Below are positions 1 to 7,358 of a stretch of DNA of 64,000 nt, piece by piece. Every line of letters starts with the position of its first letter. Positions within the stretch are counted from its first letter, which is position 1. A program made the position numbers and the translations under genes. Source of the stretch: Lachnospira sp. (GTDB taxonomy: Bacteria > Bacillota > Clostridia > Lachnospirales > Lachnospiraceae); NCBI GenBank assembly GCA_017621205.1, contig JAGATQ010000017.1:1-64000 (forward strand). The letters are read 5' to 3'. Under the pieces are notes generated by a model. The model worked only from the letters and a program-made list of their open reading frames with translations, was not told where the DNA came from and made no database searches.

Positions 1-279
1 CTCTACTTCCTCGATTGCCTTTTCGATTACGCTGATAAGGAATTCTTTCTGTTTGCATCCTTTCCATGCTACTACGTTCTTGAGCCTTGTAAATAACTGC
101 TCGCTTACCTGTACTGCGATTGTTCTTGCTTCCATACGATTCACTCCTTTTTCCATAAAATGTTCTTCGATGACCTGCTGGATAAACTGTTGTGTGCTGA
201 TTTCCCTCTGCTCAATTTCAGCTCTTACCTTGAGGTGCAGTTCTACGGGAATCTTTCCGCATAGGTTTTTCATTTCCAT
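1..279 (-). CDS. Truncated two-repeat ribbon-helix-helix-like protein
   Basis: The reading frame starts at 279 behind a strong site (aaggaaggagct, about 6 bases before ATG) and runs off the window edge after 93 codons without a stop, so only the N-terminal part is present. It holds two similar units of about 45 residues, each a short strand-like start (NLCGKIPVELHLKVRAEIE; RTIAVQVSEQLFTRLKNVV) followed by helices and a VIE(E/K) ending. This pattern resembles the small Arc/MetJ-like proteins that sit on Clostridial integrative elements and are often misnamed 4-oxalocrotonate tautomerase. I cannot assign a function; DNA binding or mobilisation accessory is inference. Confidence 0.6.
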   Translation of the reverse strand, partial: MEMKNLCGKIPVELHLKVRAEIEQREISTQQFIQQVIEEHFMEKGVNRMEARTIAVQVSEQLFTRLKNVVAWKGCKQKEFLISVIEKAIEEVE

Positions 280-420
280 TGTACCAGCTCCTTCCTTTGT
301 TTTGTTACAACCACAATACCCGAAACATATAGATATATCCATTCACAATAACCAACAAATATATTTTGCAAACGTATGCAATAGCAACAATAATAGTTTT
401 GTCTAATTTACCTTCCAAAC

Positions 421-463
421 AAAAAAAAGGCAACATTTACTTTTCCACAAAATAAGCGTTGCC
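421..463 (-). terminator. Intrinsic terminator after the AbrB-like pseudogene
   Basis: On the minus strand the arms GGCAACGCTTA (463-453) and TAAATGTTGCC (439-429) form an 11-bp stem with one wobble and one mismatch, followed directly by eight T. It lies about 35 bases beyond the stop of the frameshifted gene at 499, so it ends that short unit. Confidence 0.75.
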
Positions 464-498
464 CAATATCCTTTTATCATCCTTGTCATAGTATTCCA

Positions 499-677
499 TT
501 ATCTTCTTTCAAGTATAAATTCACCAGAATCGTTACGTCTCTCCCCTTTTTGTTTTGTCAAATATAAAAGACATACCTCATCACCTCATGTAGTCCTGTT
601 GCCTCCAGTTCCTTATCTGGTATCTTGATTACCCCATCCTTTCTCAGTTTTGTTTCAATTTCTACTAAATGCATCAT
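499..677 (-). pseudogene. Frameshifted AbrB/SpoVT-like small regulator
   Basis: A good ribosome site (aaaggag, 5 bases) precedes ATG at 677. The first frame reads MMHLVEIETKLRKDGVIKIP, then DKELEATGLHE, then breaks into nonsense and stops at 558. Shifting by one base after codon GAG near 586 restores GDEVCLLYLTKQKGERR and an ending ILERR with a stop at 499, giving a 59-residue product. The restored sequence has the swapped-hairpin pattern (LRKDG-IPxxELxATGLxEGDEV) of AbrB-family DNA-binding proteins and antitoxins. One missing G in the run GAGGTGATG explains the break. It could be a real inactivating deletion or a sequencing error; no toxin partner is adjacent. Confidence 0.6.
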
Positions 678-739
678 TGTCTCCTTTCCCGCCTTAAGCA
701 ATTTTAATTATATCAAAAAAAGCAGATGTCCATCATCCT

Positions 740-859
740 GACCAACTTCTGCTTTCCTCTGACCAACTTTCTTTACCATATAAAAATCATGCAAACTTCG
801 CTTCCAAAGTTGGTCAAAAAAATTTTGACCAACTTGCCTGACCAACTTTTGACCAACTT
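740..859. repeat. Cluster of six GACCAACTT 9-mers
   Basis: Exact copies of GACCAACTT occur at 740-748, 761-769, 827-835, 840-848 and 851-859, with one inverted copy at 807-815. The inverted copy and the 827 copy form a perfect hairpin with 13-bp arms (807-819 and 823-835) and an AAA loop. The spacing is irregular (21, 66, 13, 11 bases). A 60-codon open frame on the minus strand here is only the repeat read as KVGQ units and is not a credible gene. Confidence 0.8.
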
Positions 860-860
860 T

Positions 861-888
861 GGTGCAAAAACTTACGATATTTTGCACC
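861..888. repeat. Perfect 9-bp inverted repeat beside the 9-mer cluster
   Basis: GGTGCAAAA (861-869) and TTTTGCACC (880-888) flank a 10-base loop, one base after the last GACCAACTT copy. No long T-run follows on either strand, so a simple terminator is unlikely. It may be part of the same repeat element. Confidence 0.65.
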
Positions 889-899
889 AAGTTATGATA

Positions 900-954
900 C
901 CCTATAAATCGCAGAAAACGCTGGAAACATGCGTGTTCCCAGCGTTTTATAGGG
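900..954 (-). terminator. Nested hairpin terminator of the rpsB-tsf unit
   Basis: Twenty bases after the tsf stop the minus strand carries an inner stem of 10 bp (AAAACGCTGG at 915-924 pairing with CCAGCGTTTT at 939-948) enclosed by outer arms CCCTATAAA (900-908) and TTTATAGGG (946-954). The inner stem ends in TTTT on the minus strand, as expected for an intrinsic terminator, though the T-run is short. Confidence 0.7.
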
Positions 955-973
955 TTCTTTATAATCAGACGAT

Positions 974-1900
974 TTATTTCATCTGCGCTGCAACCTCAGC
1001 TGCAAAATCCTCTTCCTTCTTCTCAAGACCTTCGCCTGTCTCAAAACGGATAAATTTCTTAACAGCAAGCTTACATCCCTCAGCCTTAGCAACCTCTTCG
1101 ATATACTTAGCAACGGTCTGCTTACCATCCTCAGCCTTAACATAAACCTGATCTAACAGGCAGATTTCTTTTAACTCTTTGTTGATACGACCCATAACCA
1201 TACCATTGATAATCTTATCATTGGCATCCGGCTTCTCGTTCTTTGCTTCCTGAGTTAAAATCTCCTTCTCTTTCTCGATGTAATCCTGGTCTACCTCATC
1301 CTTGCTTGTGTACTGAGGCTTCATTGCAGCAGCCTGCATAGCAACATTCTTCAATGCCTCCTTCACAGCATCACTAGAAGAATCTGTATCAGCCTCAACC
1401 AATACACCAATCTTACCACCTGCATGGATATAGGAAACAACCATACCATCCGTAACTACCTTCTCAAAACGGCGAATGCTTAACTTCTCACCGATAGTAG
1501 CAGTCATGTTCGCTAACTCCTCTGCAATTGTAACAGACGCGTCTGCCTCAGAAGGACACTCCATAAATGAATCAATGTCAGCTACATCGCTTGCCAATAC
1601 CTGATTCGCAACAGAAGTAACATAGGTCTGGAACTTCTCGTTCTTTGCAACGAAATCTGTCTCAGAATTCACCTCTACCATAGCAGCCTTCTTACCATCC
1701 TCGGAAACAACAGTGGTAACTACACCCTCTGCTGCAATTCTGCTCTGCTTCTTAGCAGCTTTAGCAAGACCGTTCTCTCTTAACCACTCTACTGCCTTAT
1801 CCATATCTCCATCGGTTTCGGTCAATGCCTTTTTACAGTCCATCATACCTGCACCGGTCATCTCTCTTAATTCCTTAACTTCCTTTGCTGAAATAGCCAT
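974..1900 (-). CDS. tsf: Elongation factor Ts
   Basis: The 308-residue product is the guanine nucleotide exchange factor that recycles EF-Tu in the cytoplasm. It opens with an N-terminal UBA-like domain (KEVKELREMTGAGMMDCKKAL) and has the EF-Tu-contacting motif TDFVAKN near residues 81-87, followed by the core and a C-terminal dimer-like region. Length is normal for the family. It follows rpsB by 29 bases with its own ribosome site (ggaggt), the standard rpsB-tsf pair, and is ended by the hairpin at 900-954. Confidence 0.98.
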   Translation of the reverse strand: MAISAKEVKELREMTGAGMMDCKKALTETDGDMDKAVEWLRENGLAKAAKKQSRIAAEGVVTTVVSEDGKKAAMVEVNSETDFVAKNEKFQTYVTSVANQVLASDVADIDSFMECPSEADASVTIAEELANMTATIGEKLSIRRFEKVVTDGMVVSYIHAGGKIGVLVEADTDSSSDAVKEALKNVAMQAAAMKPQYTSKDEVDQDYIEKEKEILTQEAKNEKPDANDKIINGMVMGRINKELKEICLLDQVYVKAEDGKQTVAKYIEEVAKAEGCKLAVKKFIRFETGEGLEKKEEDFAAEVAAQMK

Positions 1901-1929
1901 AATTAAAAACCTCCGTCTATCTTCTATGA

Positions 1930-2655
1930 TTATGCTTCTTCTTCCTCTTCGCTCTCTAAATCCCCGGCATCAGCACCCTGATTAGCCTCGATAACAGCAT
2001 CTGCCATCTTGGAAACGATTAACTTAACGGCACGAATCGCATCATCATTACCTGGAATAACATAATCTAACTCTTCCGGATCACAGTTGGTATCTGCAAT
2101 ACCTACTAAAGTAATACCTAAAGCCTGTGCCTCCTGAATACAAATACGCTCCTTGCGTGGGTCAACAACGAAAATCATATCCGGAATTTCCTTCATATCT
2201 TTGATACCACCAAGATTCTTCTGCAGCTTATCCATCTCCTTACGGATTTCAATAACCTCTTTCTTTGGCAGTACATCAAAGGTTCCATCCTCTTCCATCG
2301 CCTCGTACTTCTTTAATGTTGCAATACGGGTCTGGATGGTCTTGAAGTTCGTCAGCATACCACCTAACCATCTCTGGTTTACATAGTACATGCCACAACG
2401 CTCTGCCTCAGACTTAATAGAATCCTGTGCCTGCTTCTTGGTACCTACAAAAAGCACCTTACCACCCTCTGCTACACAATTCTTAACTGCGTTATAGGCC
2501 TCATCCACCTTACCAACAGACTTCTGTAAGTCGATAATGTAGATACCATTACGCTCTGTGTAAATGTACGGAGCCATTTTAGGATTCCATCTCTTTGTCA
2601 GATGTCCAAAATGTACACCAGCCTCAAGTAACTGTTTCATTGAAATAACGCTCAT
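1930..2655 (-). CDS. rpsB: 30S ribosomal protein S2
   Basis: The 241-residue protein is small-subunit ribosomal protein S2 ([17 protein letters not shown] start, TKKQAQDSI and [14 protein letters not shown]-type signatures). It is preceded by an AGGAGG-type site and a leader of about 90 bases from a clear vegetative promoter at 2758-2786. The C-terminus is very acidic (ESEEEEEA). Its place right after the motility genes matches Bacillus subtilis, where rpsB follows sigD-swrB. Confidence 0.98.
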   Translation of the reverse strand: MSVISMKQLLEAGVHFGHLTKRWNPKMAPYIYTERNGIYIIDLQKSVGKVDEAYNAVKNCVAEGGKVLFVGTKKQAQDSIKSEAERCGMYYVNQRWLGGMLTNFKTIQTRIATLKKYEAMEEDGTFDVLPKKEVIEIRKEMDKLQKNLGGIKDMKEIPDMIFVVDPRKERICIQEAQALGITLVGIADTNCDPEELDYVIPGNDDAIRAVKLIVSKMADAVIEANQGADAGDLESEEEEEA

Positions 2656-2757
2656 TTAAAATACCTCCTTGGTTATAAGCTTCCATATCCGTCCACCGGG
2701 CAACCTTATGGCACCAACCCGGCAATAAAAGATATGTGTATATTTTTTACCTATGGT

Positions 2758-2786
2758 AGTATAGCACAAACAAAAAAAGGATGCAA
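2758..2786 (-). promoter_or_regulatory. SigA-type promoter of rpsB-tsf
   Basis: Minus strand TTGCAT (2786-2781), a 17-base spacer and TATACT (2763-2758). The -35 box lies inside the stem of the preceding terminator, so the two signals share bases. The leader from here to the rpsB start is about 95 bases and contains a possible CCGGG/CCCGG stem near 2695-2722 that could be an autoregulatory ribosomal-protein leader; that last point is inference. Confidence 0.75.
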
Positions 2787-2806
2787 GAAAAAGTTCTCTA
2801 CATCCC
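2772..2806 (-). terminator. Terminator ending the chemotaxis/sigD unit
   Basis: Minus strand stem GGATGTAG/TTGCATCC (about 2805-2779) followed by seven T (2778-2772), beginning about 12 bases after the stop of the gene ending at 2817. It separates the motility genes from rpsB. Confidence 0.75.
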
Positions 2807-2816
2807 TTAATATATT

Positions 2817-3401
2817 CTACCTTCCAGTTATTTTTCTTGCAATGGAATCATAATCCTCACCCGGTGTCAGCTTATAGGTTCCCACCACCAGACGACCGGC
2901 ATAACCATTGTCATTGAGATACTTGTTAAAGCTTGCGGCATCATCTATCACACCAAGACTAACCAAGGTTTCCGATACCAGCTCAGAGTACATGCCTCTG
3001 GATATGGTAATTGACACCGTCTTAGGTGTTTTTTTCTTCGGTGCTTCCGTTGTAGCTGCCTCTTCCGTCTTCTCCTGCGTCGTCGCTTCCTCGGTCGTTA
3101 CCGCTTGTGTTGTCTGCCCCTCTGTACTTGCTGCCTTTGTAGTATCTGCTTCACTCGACGATTCCTCTGTTGACGTCTGTGCCTCACTGCTCTCTTCTTT
3201 GGTAGTATCCTCCTTCTTAGATAACAGCTTATCTAATTCATCATCCGAATCTCCAGCATCTACCATGCCAAGCTCCTTTGCCCGTTCAATCACCATCTCA
3301 TCGGTCATGGAGGAATCAGAAGAACGAAATGCCACAGAAAGAATCAAGGCACTAAATATAATACCAATTCCAAGTCCTCGTAAAAAATATGTTATCTTCA
3401 T
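2817..3401 (-). CDS. MltG N-domain-like membrane-anchored protein
   Basis: The 194-residue product has an N-terminal membrane anchor (residues about 4-25), an acidic segment, a long Thr/Glu/Ala-rich linker (about 65-125) and a C-terminal domain of about 65 residues (VSITISRGMYSELVSETL, then LNDNGYAGRLVVGTYKLTPG). That domain looks like the small non-catalytic YceG/LysM-like module found before the catalytic part of MltG transglycosylases; the catalytic glutamate domain is absent. It probably binds or senses peptidoglycan outside the membrane. It is the last gene before the terminator and starts 3 bases after its upstream neighbour's stop, so it belongs to the motility operon. Function is unknown. 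Confidence 0.6.
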   Translation of the reverse strand: MKITYFLRGLGIGIIFSALILSVAFRSSDSSMTDEMVIERAKELGMVDAGDSDDELDKLLSKKEDTTKEESSEAQTSTEESSSEADTTKAASTEGQTTQAVTTEEATTQEKTEEAATTEAPKKKTPKTVSITISRGMYSELVSETLVSLGVIDDAASFNKYLNDNGYAGRLVVGTYKLTPGEDYDSIARKITGR

Positions 3402-3404
3402 TTC

Positions 3405-4109
3405 TTATTCTCCTTGAAATAAATCTACCACTAACTGTACTTCACCCACACCTAAATCAAGCTCTCTTGCAATCTCCAATGGTTCCTTACCATCCTTTAC
3501 CATATCAAGAATCAAGCGGTTTCTCTCCTGTACATCGGCAACCCCCTCCATATCTTCATCCGGTGCATCATTTCCCTCCAGTTGCTTTACCTGCTCCACC
3601 AGATATTCCTGAATCTGGCTTTGCGTGCTTCTATCCTTTAAAACCTCCTCAGCCTTCCCTTTATCCTCCTCTGGAAGCACCCGCATCACATCCTTTTGCA
3701 TAGCAAAAAGCTTCTCGGCAGAATTACTAACATATTGCTTCAGGTTCTCTGATTTATCCTCAAGCATATCATATAAAAAAACACATTCCTTATGGTTCTT
3801 TTTGATGTCCTCAAGCACCTGCTCTGCCAGCTCTGAAATCTCCATCATTTTCTGGGAAGAAACGGAGGATAGCTGCTGGTTTGTATCCGTAATCAACTGG
3901 TCACTATATTCTTTTACAACAACCCTTATGCTTTCCTGAAGCTTGGCAAGCTCCTGCTCATCCAACTCATAATCATTTAACATAACAACCTGTTTTTTAT
4001 GCAAAGTTTCATCTTTATCAAAAAAAATAAAGCTTGCAATAATCAGACATATTCCAATTATCGTTAAGAAAAAAACTACCGGACTCATTTCTCTTCTCCT
4101 TTTATTCAC
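3405..4109 (-). CDS. SwrB-like membrane coiled-coil protein (DUF6115-like)
   Basis: The 234-residue product has one N-terminal membrane segment (about 9-28), a long charged helical region likely to form coiled coil (about 40-190), and a C-terminal helix-turn-helix-like motif (LILDMVKDGKEPLEIARELD, then LGVGEVQLVVDL). This architecture and the position between sigD and rpsB match B. subtilis SwrB, which promotes flagellar export-apparatus maturation and swarming. The identification rests on position and architecture, since overall sequence is not something I can align here. The start is the first methionine. Confidence 0.6.
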   Translation of the reverse strand: MNKRRREMSPVVFFLTIIGICLIIASFIFFDKDETLHKKQVVMLNDYELDEQELAKLQESIRVVVKEYSDQLITDTNQQLSSVSSQKMMEISELAEQVLEDIKKNHKECVFLYDMLEDKSENLKQYVSNSAEKLFAMQKDVMRVLPEEDKGKAEEVLKDRSTQSQIQEYLVEQVKQLEGNDAPDEDMEGVADVQERNRLILDMVKDGKEPLEIARELDLGVGEVQLVVDLFQGE

Positions 4110-4129
4110 TGTGCTTTTAATTATTACCC

Positions 4130-4483
4130 CTAAAGCTTAATATCAATCTCAACCACATGCTTTCTCTTTTCTTTCTTCCCATGCTTTACGTTCGTATCCT
4201 CATCTTCCTCAGCATTCTCCTGCCCTTTGGCAGATTTACGCTTCTTGCCACCATTGCCGGAATATTCATTATTCCCTTTTTCCTTGGCATCATAACGATA
4301 TTCTGCAAAATCTGCAGTATCCTTCTGGATAACCGTTTCATGCTTTACCTGTGCCTGCTTCTCATTCGCATTAGCAAACTGCATGTGTTCTGTATTCGCA
4401 CGGGTATTTTCCTGATTCTGCACCTGTGCCATATCATTGGTCATAGGAACTGTCATTTGTAGTGTTAACGGAGAAACTGCCAT
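4130..4483 (-). CDS. Conserved flagellar-operon hypothetical protein
   Basis: The start is placed at the ATG giving MAVSPLTLQM because AGGGAGGTGG lies 6 bases upstream; an upstream GTG would use the ribosome site itself as codons. The 117-residue product is polar, without membrane segment, with Gln/Asn-rich N-terminal half, a KEKGNNEYSGNGGKKRK basic centre and a C-terminal VEIDIKL. Proteins of this pattern occur between fapA and the SwrB-like gene in many Clostridial motility operons, but no function is known to me. Confidence 0.6.
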   Translation of the reverse strand: MAVSPLTLQMTVPMTNDMAQVQNQENTRANTEHMQFANANEKQAQVKHETVIQKDTADFAEYRYDAKEKGNNEYSGNGGKKRKSAKGQENAEEDEDTNVKHGKKEKRKHVVEIDIKL

Positions 4484-4504
4484 ACACTCCACCTCCCTAA
4501 CAAA

Positions 4505-6163
4505 CTAATATGCCTGCACTCTGATATCCGCACCATCCCGAACCAAACGGCAATATTTGGTACTGGTACGGACATGGTATTGTACATCCGCAATTATAAC
4601 CTCAACACCGGGATAAAGCACCGATTGTACCCGGATTAAGCCATTAGAATTCGCTGAAATCTGCTCCTGCAATACCTCAAGCTCCTCCTGTGACTCCTTG
4701 AATTCATTGGTTGCCTCTGTCACAGCAATCTGAGCCTGCTTTAAATTCTGAAGCTTCTCCGGCTTTAGCTTATCTCCATTGGCAAGGCGCTTACTGTACA
4801 TATCAACAACCTTCTGGTTCGTATCAATATCACGCTGCAGCTCCGGCAGACGCTTCGCCAGCATATGACATTTTTCCACTGTCTCCGGGTCAGCACCAAC
4901 CTCCAGCTTTGTCACAGTTCCCATATCCGAGCCACCGGTCTTTAAATCAATCATAGAACGTGAACACACTCTTCCCCCGGTAACCAAGCCCTTCTTGCCG
5001 GAAACCATCACATCCCCCTGTGCAAATGCCTCACTATGCATAATCGCCTCCGTAATAATAGAACCCTTTGTTTTCACCACACTATTTTCAATAAACTTTG
5101 CACATAGGTTGTCTTCACATTCCACATATCCCTTGCTCATGCCCTGAATACCCCGTTGAATAACAACCTTACCCCCTGCATAAATAGAAGCACCTTCTAC
5201 AACGCCTTTAACATTTACATCTCCTGTCGCCCGTATCGTAAAACCGGTACGCACATTGCCCTTAACGTCTACATTCCCCTCATATTCAATATCTCCGGTA
5301 GAGGAATCCACATCTCCCAACACCTCAAAGGTATCCGAAACAAATATCTTATCCCCTTCCAGACGCACATGTCCATCAATCTCGGAAAAAATCTGTGTTC
5401 TATCCTCTGATTCCCGAATGTTCTTACCATATTTCAAGGTTTCCTTTTTGACCTTTCTCGGTGCAAGGCTGCTACCATACACATCCTCCCCCGAATCTCC
5501 CGCATCTTCTAAATGAAGTGTAGCAAGCAAGTCATCTTTAGAAACATGATTAATTGCATCCAACTGATGAAAATCCACACTACCATCCTCAAGCAATGCC
5601 GGCTTCGCCTTACGCTCTACATCAAAATGATATTCAATCCAAGCATCCTCACCATGTCTACATGGGGTTCCTTTAGCAATCTGATAACTTTTACAATACT
5701 GCCTTTTATGTAGGAAACTACGAATCGTATTCTCATCAATACCGGAAATAATCTGTCTCTGCTTCAGCAAACGGATAATAGAAGCAGTATCTAGCAGACT
5801 TCCTCCCTTGGATGCAGGATAAAAACGAGCTACCACACGCAGCCGGTCTTCTGATACCTGAAACATCATCTTCTCATCCGTCGGCAATATCTCGTTTTGT
5901 GCAACTGGGACAAGAACAACATCCTCATTTAGACCCTCAATCGCCTGATTCAGCTTATTAATATCAAAATCAAATATATTCTCACTTTCCAGATAGCCCG
6001 CAAGCTCCTTGATATTAATTGGGGTACCACCATTCCTTGGCGGGAAAAGCTTAATATATGTTCTTCCATCCTTCACTTCCAATTGAAAAAAACCATTTTT
6101 ATATCCCATAACTCTAATATATCCTTCATTCTCAATATAAACCGCCTTCAGGACTCCTCCCAC
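4505..6163 (-). CDS. fapA: FapA family (DUF342) flagellar assembly protein
   Basis: The 552-residue product matches DUF342/FapA: a variable N-terminal half, then from about residue 265 a repetitive beta-helical stretch with the pattern GDV-G-V-GSI-A-GKV (for example IEYEGNVDVKGNVRTGF), and a C-terminal coiled coil (about 430-500). FapA-type proteins are linked to flagellar assembly or polar placement, with the best data from Vibrio. The start is taken as GTG at 6163 because gaggaagga lies 8 bases upstream; a downstream ATG at about residue 19 has no good site. The start region folds into a hairpin (6150-6175). Confidence 0.8.
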   Translation of the reverse strand: MGGVLKAVYIENEGYIRVMGYKNGFFQLEVKDGRTYIKLFPPRNGGTPINIKELAGYLESENIFDFDINKLNQAIEGLNEDVVLVPVAQNEILPTDEKMMFQVSEDRLRVVARFYPASKGGSLLDTASIIRLLKQRQIISGIDENTIRSFLHKRQYCKSYQIAKGTPCRHGEDAWIEYHFDVERKAKPALLEDGSVDFHQLDAINHVSKDDLLATLHLEDAGDSGEDVYGSSLAPRKVKKETLKYGKNIRESEDRTQIFSEIDGHVRLEGDKIFVSDTFEVLGDVDSSTGDIEYEGNVDVKGNVRTGFTIRATGDVNVKGVVEGASIYAGGKVVIQRGIQGMSKGYVECEDNLCAKFIENSVVKTKGSIITEAIMHSEAFAQGDVMVSGKKGLVTGGRVCSRSMIDLKTGGSDMGTVTKLEVGADPETVEKCHMLAKRLPELQRDIDTNQKVVDMYSKRLANGDKLKPEKLQNLKQAQIAVTEATNEFKESQEELEVLQEQISANSNGLIRVQSVLYPGVEVIIADVQYHVRTSTKYCRLVRDGADIRVQAY

Positions 6164-6175
6164 TTCGTGGGTCCT
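6150..6175 (-). promoter_or_regulatory. Hairpin over the fapA start codon
   Basis: On the minus strand AGGA-CCCAC pairs with GTGGG-TCCT around a GAA loop, with a five-base bulge AGGAG on one side. The stem covers part of the fapA ribosome site and its GTG start. This could tune fapA translation; the effect is inferred from the fold only. Confidence 0.45.
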
Positions 6176-6199
6176 TCCTCAAGGCAAACCTTAGGTCAA

Positions 6200-6964
6200 T
6201 TATCCCATAAATAATTCCATCTGCCCACCCATACGGCTCTTCATCTTCTGTAACGCCTTAGTATGCAACTGTGAAACTCTGGACTCTGATACCTCCAGCA
6301 CCTGACTAATCTCTTTTAATGTCAGCTCCTCATAATAATATAACTCAATGACTCGACGCTCTTTTTCTGTAAGCTGTGTCAGAGCCTCTGCAAGCACCCG
6401 TTTCAGATCCTGCTCCTCCATAGCAAGCTCCGGCTGTTCTGCTACGGCCCTTCGTGTACCTGATGCCTTAACCTCCGAGCCCTGCTCTAAATAATCCTCC
6501 AAAGAGGAAATTCCTGTTACTTTAAACTGTCCCTGCCATGTATAATATTCCTCTACAGAAATCTCAAGTGCCTCGGCAATCTCTTCTTCTGTCGCAGCTC
6601 GCCCAAGCTTACTATCCAAATCCATGGTTACCTGTTCCATCCGCTTCTGCTTTTGTCTAAGCGACCTTGGAATCCAGTCCATTTTACGAATCTGGTCTAA
6701 AATAGCTCCACGAATCCTTAAGCTAGCATAGGTTTCAAATTTAATTCCCTTATTATAATCAAATTTATCAATGGCATCAATCAAGCCAAATACTCCATAA
6801 CCAACTAAATCATCAAATTCCACTGTATAACCAAGATACATACTCAAGCGTCCGGCTACCAGCTTGACAAGCGGGGCATATTCTATTATTAACTGTTCTC
6901 TTACAGCAGCTGTGCGTTTCGTACTATATTGCTGCCAGAGTTTATCCTTTTCCTTCTCGTTCAT
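6200..6964 (-). CDS. fliA: RNA polymerase sigma factor for flagellar genes (sigma-28/SigD)
   Basis: The 254-residue protein is a FliA/WhiG-type sigma factor that directs RNA polymerase to late flagellar, motility and chemotaxis promoters. Region 2 is seen at about residues 25-95 (LVKLVAGRLSMYLGY, DLVGYGVFGLIDAIDKFD, FETYASLRIRGAILDQIR), region 3 at about 100-165, and region 4 helix-turn-helix at the end (LTLKEISQVLEVSESRVSQL). It sits after cheD and a small membrane protein, as sigD does in B. subtilis. Start has a gggaggggttt site. FlgM, its anti-sigma partner, is not in this window. Confidence 0.95.
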   Translation of the reverse strand: MNEKEKDKLWQQYSTKRTAAVREQLIIEYAPLVKLVAGRLSMYLGYTVEFDDLVGYGVFGLIDAIDKFDYNKGIKFETYASLRIRGAILDQIRKMDWIPRSLRQKQKRMEQVTMDLDSKLGRAATEEEIAEALEISVEEYYTWQGQFKVTGISSLEDYLEQGSEVKASGTRRAVAEQPELAMEEQDLKRVLAEALTQLTEKERRVIELYYYEELTLKEISQVLEVSESRVSQLHTKALQKMKSRMGGQMELFMG

Positions 6965-7004
6965 AAACCCCTCCCATTTGCCATCTTATTATGTCAGATA
7001 CATA

Positions 7005-7346
7005 TTATTCCTGTTCTGCCTGCTCTGCCTCTTCTTCTAAATCTTCTTCAGACTCTTCACCTTCTAAAGAAGCTTCTTCCTTCTCCTTCTGTGCCTTTTT
7101 CTGTCTCTCTACTGCATCTAACTCTGCCTGTATAATAATCTTACGCATCATATTCTGTGCAACTGTGCCAACTGCAAAAAACAACAGAATTGTAATTAAC
7201 AACCGCCATACCGCACTATTTAATGGAATACCGGTACTTATATTAAATATACAGACAATCAGCGTTGGAACCAACACAATTAAGGGTCTTAAATATTTTA
7301 ACTTACCCTTTGCCGGATCTGTTACCCATTGTGAATAATCTTCCAT
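7005..7346 (-). CDS. Small membrane protein between cheD and sigD, unknown
   Basis: The 113-residue product has a short N-terminal cytoplasmic part, two membrane helices (about 20-38 and 46-64) and a C-terminal tail of about 40 residues that is almost all Glu, Lys, Gln and Ala. The site agcaggagga supports the start. It lies 12 bases after cheD and 40 before sigD, so it is expressed with them. I do not recognise a family. A membrane-tethering or assembly role is only a guess from location. Confidence 0.6.
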   Translation of the reverse strand: MEDYSQWVTDPAKGKLKYLRPLIVLVPTLIVCIFNISTGIPLNSAVWRLLITILLFFAVGTVAQNMMRKIIIQAELDAVERQKKAQKEKEEASLEGEESEEDLEEEAEQAEQE

Positions 7347-7358
7347 CTAATCCTCCTG

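Noticed and set aside
708-890. 60-codon minus-strand frame with KVGQ repeats
   Set aside because: It is only the GACCAACTT repeat block read in frame, lacks a ribosome site and runs through two hairpins.
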